Below are positions 16,374-24,813 of a DNA stretch of 37,835 nucleotides, one piece after another. The notes under the pieces were generated by a model that saw nothing but the letters and a program-made list of their open reading frames with translations, did no database searches and was not told the DNA's origin. Position 1 is the stretch's first letter. Each line of letters begins with the position of its first letter. The DNA is from Pararhodobacter sp. (lineage in GTDB: Bacteria; Pseudomonadota; Alphaproteobacteria; Rhodobacterales; Rhodobacteraceae), in NCBI GenBank assembly GCA_020832545.1, contig JAFIEK010000037.1, forward strand, positions 1 through 37,835, given 5' to 3'. The translations under genes and the position numbers were made by a program.

Positions 16374-19300
16374 ATGCGGTCTGACAGAACCCTTCAACAA
16401 GCGAGTACCGACGCCGTACCCGAAGGCATCGAGCCCGAGGTTATCGGGCGGATCGGTCTTGCGCGGCTGCACAGGAACGGGCGGTTCTCATCTGCCGATA
16501 CCAGCCTGAGCGAACTTCTGGACTTTGCCGTCGACGAATTCGAGCATATGACACTCGGTGACATCGTTCATCCAGAGGACATGTCCCAGGTTCAGCGGCT
16601 TCTTGACCAGCTTAACGCCGAAGACATGCGGGGCTTTTCGATTGAGGTGCAGATCCTGCCCAAGGGTGGGGCACCGATCTGGGCGGTCTGTCAGGTCATC
16701 ACCGTTTGCACCTCCGGCCAGTCGCGGCAGGATTTCGCACTGATTGTCAGCGAACTGCCGGGCTACACGCAGACCGTCAGCGCGCTGCGAACCAGCGAGC
16801 GGCGCTACAAGACGCTTTTGTCCAACCTGGCCGGTGTTGTCTATCGTTCGATCCCTGATGGCAAAGGCGACTTCAGGCTGGACTACATCAGTGACGGCAC
16901 ACGCGATCTGTTCGGTATCGACCCGGAAGACATGATGAGCGGCGCAGTCACGCCTGCAGATGTCGTTCATCCGGATGATTTCGATGGCATGCGCGCTGCA
17001 ACGCGCAAAGCGATGGATGAGCACAAAATGGCGCGGAACCTGTTCCGGGTTCGCCAGTCTGACGGGGAATATCGCTGGGCGCTGGAAACATGCCGCGGCA
17101 TCGAGGACGGCAAGGGCAATATCGAAGCGCTTGAGGGCTTCATCACCGACATCCATGAACAAAAACAGATCGAGGAACGCCTGAGCGAAAGCGAGCGCGC
17201 GCTGATCGAAAGCGAGCGCCAGCACAAGGCACTTCTGTCGAACCTTGTGGGTGTCGCGTTTCGGATGGGGGCCACGGAAACAGATGTCTGGCTGGAATAT
17301 GTCAGTGATGGTGTGCGCGATCTGTTCGGGATCGAACCCGATGCACTGACAAGCAATCAGATCACACTCGCTCAGGTTATCAACAAGGAAGACCGCAGGG
17401 CAATGCGGGACAGCATCCACGCGGCGCTGAAAACCGGCACCTCCACCAGAAATGTGGTGCGGGGACTTCAGCCCGACGGCAGCTTTCGCTGGATGGTGGT
17501 GACTATGCGGGCGGTCATGAATGAAGATGGCGAAACATTTGCCATTGAGGGGCTGATCACCGATATCCATGAGCAAAAGGAAATCGAAGAACGGCTTTAT
17601 CGCAGCGAGACGGAACTGCGCGAGGCGCATGAGTTGGTGGGCCTGGGACGGTGGGAGCTGGATTGCGTTACAGGCGAGTTGACCTGGTCAGAAGAAACCT
17701 ACCGTATCTTTGGCCAAGACCCCGAGAGCTTCACACCCACCCTTGAAGCCTTTCAGGCGTCGATCCACCCGGAGGACCGAGAGGAAGAAAACGACGTGCG
17801 ACACACCGCAGAGGCCGGGGTGGCGCCCTACGATTCCGTACATCGGATCATTCGTCCGGATGGCGAGACCCGGTACATCGCCGAACGTGGAGAAACGACA
17901 TTCGATGAACAGGGTAACCCCCTGCGCACCATCGGCACAACGCTGGACATAACCGACCTCAAACGCACCGAACAGGCGTTGATCGAAGAGCAGGCCTTCA
18001 AGAACGCCTTGCTGGAGTCTTCTGATTTCGCGGTGATTGCCTGTGACGAGCACGGACAGCTGAAAATGTTCAACCGCGCCGCGCGTGAGTGGCACGGCCT
18101 GGACGCCTTTGCCATTCCGCCAGAGGAATGGGCGCAGCATTATGCTCTGCGCACGGCGGACGGTTCACGCCCGCTCAATACCAGTGCGATTCCGCTGGTG
18201 CGCGCACTCAACGGCGAAACCGTGCGCGACGCAGAAATGTCGATCCATCGGGAAGGAAAGGCGCCGCGCTTCATCACCTGCAACGGTGCGTCGCTTTATG
18301 ATTCCAAAGGGCGCAAGCTGGGCGCGATGGTGATCATGCGCGACATCACGCGCCAGCGCATCACCGAGGCCAATCTGCGTCAGCGCGATGCGATCCTGAG
18401 TGCTGTCGCCTATGCCGCCGAACGCCTGCTGACAACGTGGGATTGGGAGCAGGAGATCGATACCATCCTGTCGACGCTGGGTCAGGCCATCCACTCTGGC
18501 CGCGCCTATGTCCTGCGTGCCAAGACCGACCGCGAGGGCCACATCCACATTTCAGCGCATCACGAATGGTGCGCGCCCGGGATCTCGCCCACCTTCCTGT
18601 GGTCCATGCCCAAAGGGTTCAACATGATGACTGCGGGGCTGGGCCACTGGGCTGAGCGCATGCAGCTTGGCGGCGTAATGCAGTCCCGCTCAAGCGAATA
18701 CCTGCCGGCCGAAGAAAAGCTGATGAAGCCGGACGGGATCAAGGCGATCATCGCAATTCCGATATTCGTGCATGGAGAATGGTGGGGCATTCTGGGCTTT
18801 GACGATTGCCAGACTGATCGCCATTGGTCACTGGCCGAGCAAGAAGCCCTGCGCGCGGCGGCCAATACCATCGCCTCTGCCATTGAGCGGCGGCGCCAGC
18901 AGGAAGACCGGCTGGCACGCAATGTCGCCGAAGAGGCAAACCACGCCAAATCAGCTTTCCTGGCAACCATGAGCCATGAAATCCGCACGCCTATGAATGC
19001 AATCCTTGGGTTGTCCGAGGTGCTTGGCCAGAGCGCGATGACCGAGGAACAATCCGATCTGCTGGGCGCCATGCACGATGCCGGGCGGCATCTTCTGACA
19101 CTGATCGACGACATTCTGGACATCTCGAAGATCGAGGCCGGGCAAGTCAAGATGCTGCCAGCCGAGGTCAGGGTTTTTGACACGGTCGATGCCGTCGTTG
19201 GCAGCCTGATCAACACGGCAGCCGACAAGGGCGTTATGTTGCATGTCTTCGTTGCGCCAGACCTGCCCGAGATGATCAGAACCGACGAACTGCGGCTGCG

Positions 19301-20906
19301 GCAGGTGATCTATAACCTGCTCGGCAATGCCATAAAGTTCTCCGCCGAGATGCCGGACCGCGACGGCAGGGTTGAACTGCGTGTGGACCGCGATGAAGGC
19401 GCAACGCAAGAGTTGCGGGTCACGGTGCGCGACAACGGGATCGGCATGTCAGAGGAATTGATGGAGCGGGTGTTCGACCCCTTCGCGCAGGGCGATTCTC
19501 AGCTCACACGGCGCTATGGCGGGACCGGGCTGGGGCTTGCAATCACCCACCGGATCGTTGCAATGATGGGCGGTCGGGTCTCGGTATTCAGCACGGCGGG
19601 CGAAGGGTCGACCTTCACGCTCAACCTGCCCCTTGATCCCGCCACCGACGAAACACCCGCCGCACGCGCGCAACCGCTCCAGGGTCTTCGCTGCCTCGTG
19701 CTGGAAAGCGAGGGCTACATTGCCCACGATATCGCCGCCTATTTGCGCCACGCCGGGGCCAGCGCGAGCGTTGCCAGCACGGCCGGGACCCGCCCTAAAC
19801 AGTCTCCGGACGACCGGGTTTCGTTGCTGATCCACGGGCCAGAACATGCCCGGCACGCGCAATCACTGTCCGACATCCCGCACCTGCTGATAGAGCCGGG
19901 ACGGGGACGGCGGGCACGCCTTATCGCAGACCGGATCACCGCCGTTGACGGCACCGGGTTGTCCCTTGGCCGCCTGATCGAAGCCGCCTCGCTGGCCACC
20001 GGGCGTGTTCAGGCCAGCGATGTTGACCCCGCAGGCCTCGGTGAGGCCGAGCACGGTTATGCTGATTATGCCGGTGTAAAGCCGATCCTCGTGGCCGAGG
20101 ACGACCCGCTGAACCAGAAGGTCATCCTGCGCCAGCTTGCCTTGCTCAACCTGAGTGCCGAGATCGCAGACGATGGCAATCAGGCGCTGATCATGGCCCG
20201 GGAGGGCGCGTATTCAATGTTGCTGACCGATCTTCATATGCCGGACATGGACGGCTACGCCCTTGCCCGCAAAATCCGCTCGGAAGGAATTTGCGCTGTC
20301 GACAAGAGCGAAACACCACGCCAACTGCCGATTCTGGCGTTGACGGCTGATGCCCGCCAGCAAGTCGTGGATTCAGTGTATGAAGCCGGAATTGACGGCC
20401 TCCTGATCAAGCCTGTCACGCTGAAGGCACTGGATGCCGCACTGCGGCCATGGCTGGGCAATGGCACTAACGCTGACGAAGATCGGGCGCAGCAGGCTGC
20501 CGCCGCGCCTGCACCTGAAGCCAAACCAGCCGCGGAACCTGCAAGCACGCAACCGGTGCTCGACCTGACAGAGCTTTCGGCACGGATCGGCGATGATGAG
20601 GATTTACAGCATGAATTTCTGACCGAGTTTCACAACCAGATGACGCCGATTGCCAGCGAGATCCAGGAAGCCGCCAGCGCCCGGGACCTGCACAAGGTAG
20701 GCGCGCTTGCCCATCGCCTGAAATCGACCTCGCGTGCTATCGGCGCGATGGAACTGGGTAGCGTGTGTGCCCATATTGAAGATGCCTGCCGGAAGGAGGA
20801 TCCTGATGAACTCAGCCCCTTACTCGCCCGTTTCGGGCGCTCTTCAGAGGCCGTTGGGCTTGCAATCGCCCGCACCGTTGGAAGCGAAGCCTATGTCAGC
20901 CATTGA
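16374..20906 (+). CDS. Hybrid sensor histidine kinase: PAS x5, GAF, HisKA, HATPase, REC, HPt
   Basis: A 1510-residue phosphorelay kinase with no membrane segment, so a cytoplasmic sensor. Order (approximate residues): PAS 28-126 (divergent), PAS 143-270, PAS 283-409, PAS 415-536, PAS 543-663, GAF 673-840, HisKA with phospho-acceptor H868 (SHEIRTPMN), HATPase with N985 (NLLGNAIKFS), G boxes DNGIGM and GGTGLGL, a degenerate receiver-like block 1103-1213, a receiver with D1286 (LLTDLHMPDMDG), a Pro/Ala linker, and HPt with H1447 (LAHRLKSTSR). The second and third PAS domains are close copies. The ATG at 16374 (AAGG upstream) is preferred to an ATG at 16314. The receiver-EAL gene overlaps its end, suggesting that phosphoryl groups pass to that protein. 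The input signal is unknown. Confidence 0.93.
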   Translation: MRSDRTLQQASTDAVPEGIEPEVIGRIGLARLHRNGRFSSADTSLSELLDFAVDEFEHMTLGDIVHPEDMSQVQRLLDQLNAEDMRGFSIEVQILPKGGAPIWAVCQVITVCTSGQSRQDFALIVSELPGYTQTVSALRTSERRYKTLLSNLAGVVYRSIPDGKGDFRLDYISDGTRDLFGIDPEDMMSGAVTPADVVHPDDFDGMRAATRKAMDEHKMARNLFRVRQSDGEYRWALETCRGIEDGKGNIEALEGFITDIHEQKQIEERLSESERALIESERQHKALLSNLVGVAFRMGATETDVWLEYVSDGVRDLFGIEPDALTSNQITLAQVINKEDRRAMRDSIHAALKTGTSTRNVVRGLQPDGSFRWMVVTMRAVMNEDGETFAIEGLITDIHEQKEIEERLYRSETELREAHELVGLGRWELDCVTGELTWSEETYRIFGQDPESFTPTLEAFQASIHPEDREEENDVRHTAEAGVAPYDSVHRIIRPDGETRYIAERGETTFDEQGNPLRTIGTTLDITDLKRTEQALIEEQAFKNALLESSDFAVIACDEHGQLKMFNRAAREWHGLDAFAIPPEEWAQHYALRTADGSRPLNTSAIPLVRALNGETVRDAEMSIHREGKAPRFITCNGASLYDSKGRKLGAMVIMRDITRQRITEANLRQRDAILSAVAYAAERLLTTWDWEQEIDTILSTLGQAIHSGRAYVLRAKTDREGHIHISAHHEWCAPGISPTFLWSMPKGFNMMTAGLGHWAERMQLGGVMQSRSSEYLPAEEKLMKPDGIKAIIAIPIFVHGEWWGILGFDDCQTDRHWSLAEQEALRAAANTIASAIERRRQQEDRLARNVAEEANHAKSAFLATMSHEIRTPMNAILGLSEVLGQSAMTEEQSDLLGAMHDAGRHLLTLIDDILDISKIEAGQVKMLPAEVRVFDTVDAVVGSLINTAADKGVMLHVFVAPDLPEMIRTDELRLRQVIYNLLGNAIKFSAEMPDRDGRVELRVDRDEGATQELRVTVRDNGIGMSEELMERVFDPFAQGDSQLTRRYGGTGLGLAITHRIVAMMGGRVSVFSTAGEGSTFTLNLPLDPATDETPAARAQPLQGLRCLVLESEGYIAHDIAAYLRHAGASASVASTAGTRPKQSPDDRVSLLIHGPEHARHAQSLSDIPHLLIEPGRGRRARLIADRITAVDGTGLSLGRLIEAASLATGRVQASDVDPAGLGEAEHGYADYAGVKPILVAEDDPLNQKVILRQLALLNLSAEIADDGNQALIMAREGAYSMLLTDLHMPDMDGYALARKIRSEGICAVDKSETPRQLPILALTADARQQVVDSVYEAGIDGLLIKPVTLKALDAALRPWLGNGTNADEDRAQQAAAAPAPEAKPAAEPASTQPVLDLTELSARIGDDEDLQHEFLTEFHNQMTPIASEIQEAASARDLHKVGALAHRLKSTSRAIGAMELGSVCAHIEDACRKEDPDELSPLLARFGRSSEAVGLAIARTVGSEAYVSH

Positions 20907-22128
20907 TCGCAGCCTGCGGGTCATCGCCATCGATGACGACCCGTTCGAACTCAAGCTCATCACCCATCAACTTTCACGGTTGGGGCAGCACGATGTCATG
21001 GTCTTCACTGACCCGGTCGAGGCGCTTGATTGCATCGACGAGGCGGGCGTGAGCGCCTTTGATCTGGTGTTTTGCGATCTTCAGATGCCGGGCATCGACG
21101 GCATTGCTTTTCAGCGCCGTCTGGTGCGCTCGCATTTCGAAGGCGAGCTGGTTCTGTTCAGCGGCGAGGATGACCGCACCGTGCAGGCCGCCGCCAATCT
21201 GGCGCGGCGTCAGCAACTGCGGCTGCTCGGCATTTTGAAAAAACCGATCAACCTTGAAGCTCTGCGCAAGATCCTTGTAGCCGCGACCCCGGTCAGCAGC
21301 GACGAGACAAAGCCGGCCCGGAAGATGTATTCGCCCGAAGAACTGCGCCGGGCTATTGATAACGATGAGCTGATCAATTTCTACCAGCCCAAGGTGCTGC
21401 TGGCCGATGGCAAGCCGATCGAAGCCGAATGCCTTGTGCGCTGGCAGCACCCGACCGATGGCATGGTATATCCTGACCAGTTCATCCCTGTGGCCGAACA
21501 GCATGGCCTGATAGATGATCTGACCCATCTGGTGCTGACCAAGGCGCTGGATCAATCAGCCCAGTGGCGCAAGGCGGGGCTATCGCTTCGCGTTGCGGTC
21601 AATATCTCGATGGACAATCTGAGCACGCTGGATTTTCCTGAAAAGGTCATGGCCGCTCTGGAAACGGCTGCCATGCCCGCCGAAAGCCTGATCCTTGAGA
21701 TTACCGAAAGCCGCCTGATGCAGGACCCGATCGCGGTGCTGGACATCCTGACACGGCTGCGGCTGCGCCGGGTCCGTCTGTCGATCGACGATTTCGGCAT
21801 CGGCCATTCCTCGCTCGCACAGCTGCGCGATCTGCCGTTCGACGAGTTGAAGATCGACCGCAGCTTCGTTCATGGGGCCAGTGGCAACCCGCAGAAACGC
21901 GCGATCCTGCAAGCAAGCATCGACATGGGCCGCCAGCTGGGTATGCAGACCATTGCCGAAGGGGTCGAAACCATCGAGGACTGGAAGGTGCTGAAGGATC
22001 TGGGCTGCGAACTGGCGCAGGGCTATTTCTGCGCCCGCCCGATGCCCGGTGAAAAGATGCCCCGCTGGATCAGTGACTGGCGTCAACGGTATCAGGAGAT
22101 CGAACGCGAGAGCGTGCTGCTGTCATAG
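20893..22128 (+). CDS. Response regulator with receiver and EAL (c-di-GMP phosphodiesterase) domains
   Basis: A 411-residue regulator. The receiver (about 6-130) has acidic IDDDP, phospho-acceptor D62 in FCDLQMPG and the KKP lysine; the EAL domain (about 145-400) should hydrolyse c-di-GMP. The signature is ECL rather than EAL (E179 in AECLVRW). Other catalytic positions look intact: NIS, EITES, DDFGIGHSSL, KIDRSF, AEGVET and QGYFCARP. The start is ambiguous. ATG 20893 begins directly before the receiver and overlaps the kinase by 14 bases with only a modest GGAAG upstream. ATG 20806 has a near-perfect AAGGAGGA site but adds a featureless 29-residue extension inside the kinase's HPt codons. 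Co-transcription with the kinase implies that phosphorylation controls the phosphodiesterase. Confidence 0.93.
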   Translation: MSAIDRSLRVIAIDDDPFELKLITHQLSRLGQHDVMVFTDPVEALDCIDEAGVSAFDLVFCDLQMPGIDGIAFQRRLVRSHFEGELVLFSGEDDRTVQAAANLARRQQLRLLGILKKPINLEALRKILVAATPVSSDETKPARKMYSPEELRRAIDNDELINFYQPKVLLADGKPIEAECLVRWQHPTDGMVYPDQFIPVAEQHGLIDDLTHLVLTKALDQSAQWRKAGLSLRVAVNISMDNLSTLDFPEKVMAALETAAMPAESLILEITESRLMQDPIAVLDILTRLRLRRVRLSIDDFGIGHSSLAQLRDLPFDELKIDRSFVHGASGNPQKRAILQASIDMGRQLGMQTIAEGVETIEDWKVLKDLGCELAQGYFCARPMPGEKMPRWISDWRQRYQEIERESVLLS

Positions 22129-22139
22129 GCCGGGGCGCA

Positions 22140-23063
22140 TCAATCAGCGCGCAGGAGCATGACCAGCGCCAGCGCGATCACTGCGATACCGGGCAGAACC
22201 AGAAGGTTGGGCCCATCGTGGCCCAGCGCAATCTCCCACCCGATGATCCACGCGGGCGTCAGATAGGTATAGGCCATCACCTTCGACGACGGCAGCCGCT
22301 GTCCGGCAAATTGTAGCAAGACCACGGTCAATGCACTGGCTGCCAATGACAGATATATCAGCGTGATCCAGATCACCGGTGACAGTTCGCTCCAGCGGAT
22401 GTCGCGCAAATCCTGCCAGCCGTAGAGCGCCAGCACGAAAAAACCCGCTGCCATCACCAGCGAGGTGATGACCAGCGTCGGCTCTCCCCGGTTCAGGCGT
22501 CGCAACAATGGTGTGAACGCAGCATGCAACACGCACCCGGCGAAATAGATCGCCTCGCCATAGCCCAGTTGAAGGGTCGCCAGTGCGGACATATCGCCGC
22601 CAAAGATCACCCAGACCGCCCCGACCGCGCCGATCGCCAACGCAAGCGCCATCCAGCCGTTGAGGACCTGGCGCAGCAAAAGCCAGGCGAAGCCTGCGGT
22701 GATCAGCGGCGTGAGTGTGAACACCGCACCTATTGACACCGGCGAGGCTGTTTTCAGCGCCTCGAACATCAGCACGAAATAGGTTGCGAACACAGCGCCC
22801 AGCAGCAGGTAGCGCCAGGGCGCGCGGAAATCGGTGCGCCGGTAGCCTCGCCGCGACGCGCCACCCACCACCATCGCCAGCCCCGCCAGCACCGCCGCCG
22901 TAATCAGAAACCGCAGCGCGTTCACGGCCGCCGGGGCAATCTCATTGGCCACCAGCGCGCCCAGGCTGAACGACCCCGCGACCAGGGCCGAGAACGCCAG
23001 CATCGCCGCATGGCCTTTCAACGCCTCGGCGCGCGGCGCATTGCCCGGTTGTGCTGGCCTCAT
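22140..23063 (-). CDS. EamA/DMT-family transporter
   Basis: A 307-residue inner-membrane protein of the drug/metabolite transporter superfamily, with about ten hydrophobic helices in two EamA repeats. Family landmarks are the end of the first repeat (YFVLMFEALKTASPVSIGAVFTLTPLITAG) and of the second (YLTPAWIIGWEIALG). Such proteins export or import small metabolites; the substrate is unknown. The ATG at 23063 overlaps the stop of the upstream lysR gene as ATGA, so the two are translated together and the regulator probably controls its own operon. It ends 11 bases from the convergent EAL gene. Confidence 0.92.
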   Translation of the reverse strand: MRPAQPGNAPRAEALKGHAAMLAFSALVAGSFSLGALVANEIAPAAVNALRFLITAAVLAGLAMVVGGASRRGYRRTDFRAPWRYLLLGAVFATYFVLMFEALKTASPVSIGAVFTLTPLITAGFAWLLLRQVLNGWMALALAIGAVGAVWVIFGGDMSALATLQLGYGEAIYFAGCVLHAAFTPLLRRLNRGEPTLVITSLVMAAGFFVLALYGWQDLRDIRWSELSPVIWITLIYLSLAASALTVVLLQFAGQRLPSSKVMAYTYLTPAWIIGWEIALGHDGPNLLVLPGIAVIALALVMLLRAD

Positions 23064-23923
23064 GCCTGCGTTCCGCCCTTCAGTGCTGCCAGCGCCGCCT
23101 GAACCTTGGGTGTGCGGTGCAGATCGACATGGGTCACCAGCCACAACGTCACTTCCCATTCTGGACGCGGCGGCATTACCTGCACCAGATCCGGCCCCAT
23201 CTGTCCCTCGAACAGAAAGCCCATGCCCAGCCCGGCGGCAATCGCCGCGCGCTGCGCTACCGGCTCGTTGCTGCGAAAGCTCTGCGCATGTCCCTGCGCG
23301 TTGAGCCAGCGAAAGAACGGAGCGCGCGAGCCATCTGTGTCATCGCCGATGAAAAGGTGGTTCTTCAGGTCAGCGTCACTTTCGGGTCTGCCATGGCGCG
23401 CCAGATACGCGGGGCTGGCAAAAAGCCCCACCGGGCAACGGTGCCAGAGTTGGACCACATTGTCCGGTTCAGAGGGCTGTGCACCGGCCCGGATCGCCAC
23501 ATGCGCTTCGCCATACTCCAGCCGCAGCACCCGTGTTTCGGTGCGCAAGCGGGGGCGCAGCGACGGGTAGTCGTCAATCAGCCGGGACATGGCGGGCAGG
23601 ATCAGATCGATCAGTTCCGGCAAAGCAGTGATCACCAGATCGCCGGAAACCCCATGCCCCAACCCGCATAACCTTGCCTCCAGTTGCGCAAACTGTTCTT
23701 CGGTGGTGCGGCCCACCTGCGCCAGCGCCGCGCCCGACTCGGTGGGCGTGTAACCCTTTGCGTGCCTTTGAAAAAGTTTGATGCCCAGCCGTGCCTCAAG
23801 GGCATCGACATGACGAATGACCGTTGCATGGTGCACGCCCAATGATTCGGCTGCGCCACTGACGGTGCCGGCCCGGGCCACATGCCAGGCGGTTCGAACT
23901 TCATCCCAGGTATCGATTGCCAT
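23060..23923 (-). CDS. LysR-family transcriptional regulator
   Basis: A 287-residue LysR-type regulator. The N-terminal winged helix-turn-helix (residues about 5-62) shows VARAGTVSGAAESLGVHHATVIRHVDALEARLGIKLFQR, with the usual pattern of the family. The rest is a periplasmic-binding-protein-like effector domain, including ELIDLILPAM and GLGMGFL. The ATG at 23923 is placed one helix before the HTH; longer open frame upstream lies in the divergent promoter and is not protein-like. It is coupled to eamA downstream and divergent from pncA. The effector is unknown; control of eamA and possibly pncA is inferred from position. Confidence 0.92.
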   Translation of the reverse strand: MAIDTWDEVRTAWHVARAGTVSGAAESLGVHHATVIRHVDALEARLGIKLFQRHAKGYTPTESGAALAQVGRTTEEQFAQLEARLCGLGHGVSGDLVITALPELIDLILPAMSRLIDDYPSLRPRLRTETRVLRLEYGEAHVAIRAGAQPSEPDNVVQLWHRCPVGLFASPAYLARHGRPESDADLKNHLFIGDDTDGSRAPFFRWLNAQGHAQSFRSNEPVAQRAAIAAGLGMGFLFEGQMGPDLVQVMPPRPEWEVTLWLVTHVDLHRTPKVQAALAALKGGTQA

Positions 23924-24059
23924 GATGGCGCGTGCCCCTACATCCTGCGCGCAGTCTGGCCAATCACCCGGCGGCGCACAAGGCGCATTGGCAACGTCAC
24001 CGCGATTGACGGCACGCCCCCCGCCGCTTACCCCTGAAGAAAAGCCCGGAGAACCGACC
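23924..24059. promoter_or_regulatory. lysR-eamA / pncA divergent promoter region
   Basis: This 136-base gap separates divergent starts. It holds a spaced 6-bp inverted repeat (GCCAAT ... ATTGGC, about 23954-23991) that could be a LysR-type binding site. No clear -35/-10 was found, so the operator is speculative. Confidence 0.3.
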
Positions 24060-24665
24060 ATGCGCGCCCTGAGCGAAGCCCTGATCGCCATCGACATCCA
24101 GAATGATTTCTGCCCCGGCGGGGCGCTGGCCGTCACAGACGGTGACGCGATCATCCCAGCCGTCAACGCCCTGATGGAGGACTTCGCTATCACCGTCCTC
24201 ACCCAGGACTGGCACCCTGCCAATCACAGCTCATTCGCAGCAAATCACCCCGGAACCACCCCGTTCAGCCAGATGCAGATGCCCTATGGCGCGCAGGTCC
24301 TGTGGCCCGCGCATTGTGTGATCGGATCGCATGGTGCCGAATTTCACAAGGGCCTGAACACCGACCACAGTGATCTGATCCTGCGCAAAGGCTTCAACCC
24401 GGCTATCGACAGCTACTCGGCCTTTTTTGAAAACGACCGCCAAACGCCCACCGGGCTTGAAGGGTATCTGCGCACGCGCGGGGTCAGCGCATTGACCCTT
24501 GTCGGGCTGGCCACGGATTTCTGCGTCGCCTATTCGGCGCTGGACGCGGCAAAGCTGGGGTTTGATGTCACCCTGCGCACCGATGCCTGCCGCGCCATTG
24601 ATCTTGACGGCTCGATGGATCAGGCGATGACCGCGATGCAGGCGGCGGGTATCTCAATCACCTGA
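24060..24665 (+). CDS. pncA: Nicotinamidase
   Basis: A 201-residue isochorismatase-fold amidase that converts nicotinamide to nicotinate for NAD salvage. The catalytic triad is readable: D12 (AIDIQNDF), K110 (LRKGFN) and C155 (TDFCVAYSALDA). The metal site is D50-W-H52 in QDWHP, with the later His of GTTPF... WPAHC. The product length and C-terminal end match nicotinamidases. The start ATG has a GGAGA ribosome site; a longer open frame begins in the lysR promoter and is not used. It is a single-gene unit, divergent from lysR. Confidence 0.95.
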   Translation: MRALSEALIAIDIQNDFCPGGALAVTDGDAIIPAVNALMEDFAITVLTQDWHPANHSSFAANHPGTTPFSQMQMPYGAQVLWPAHCVIGSHGAEFHKGLNTDHSDLILRKGFNPAIDSYSAFFENDRQTPTGLEGYLRTRGVSALTLVGLATDFCVAYSALDAAKLGFDVTLRTDACRAIDLDGSMDQAMTAMQAAGISIT

Positions 24666-24813
24666 TTGGCGTGCCGCCCTCGCTTCGCGACGCAAAAGCC
24701 ACAGAGCGGGGGGATAACTGGCGGTATCAGCAGCGTTTTTCTGGACCATTGAGTTTTTTATCGGTATCTTCCGGGCTGTACGGGGCGTTACGACCCCGAA
24801 ATGAGAGGCAGAC
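24666..24813. promoter_or_regulatory. Intergenic region before the aminotransferase
   Basis: 148 bases between pncA and the aminotransferase-ftsK pair. It contains T-rich stretches and a small hairpin, CGGGG-CGTTACGA-CCCCG, about 24780-24797, close to the aminotransferase start. The promoter of the pair should be here, but I cannot point to a clear -35/-10. Confidence 0.3.
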
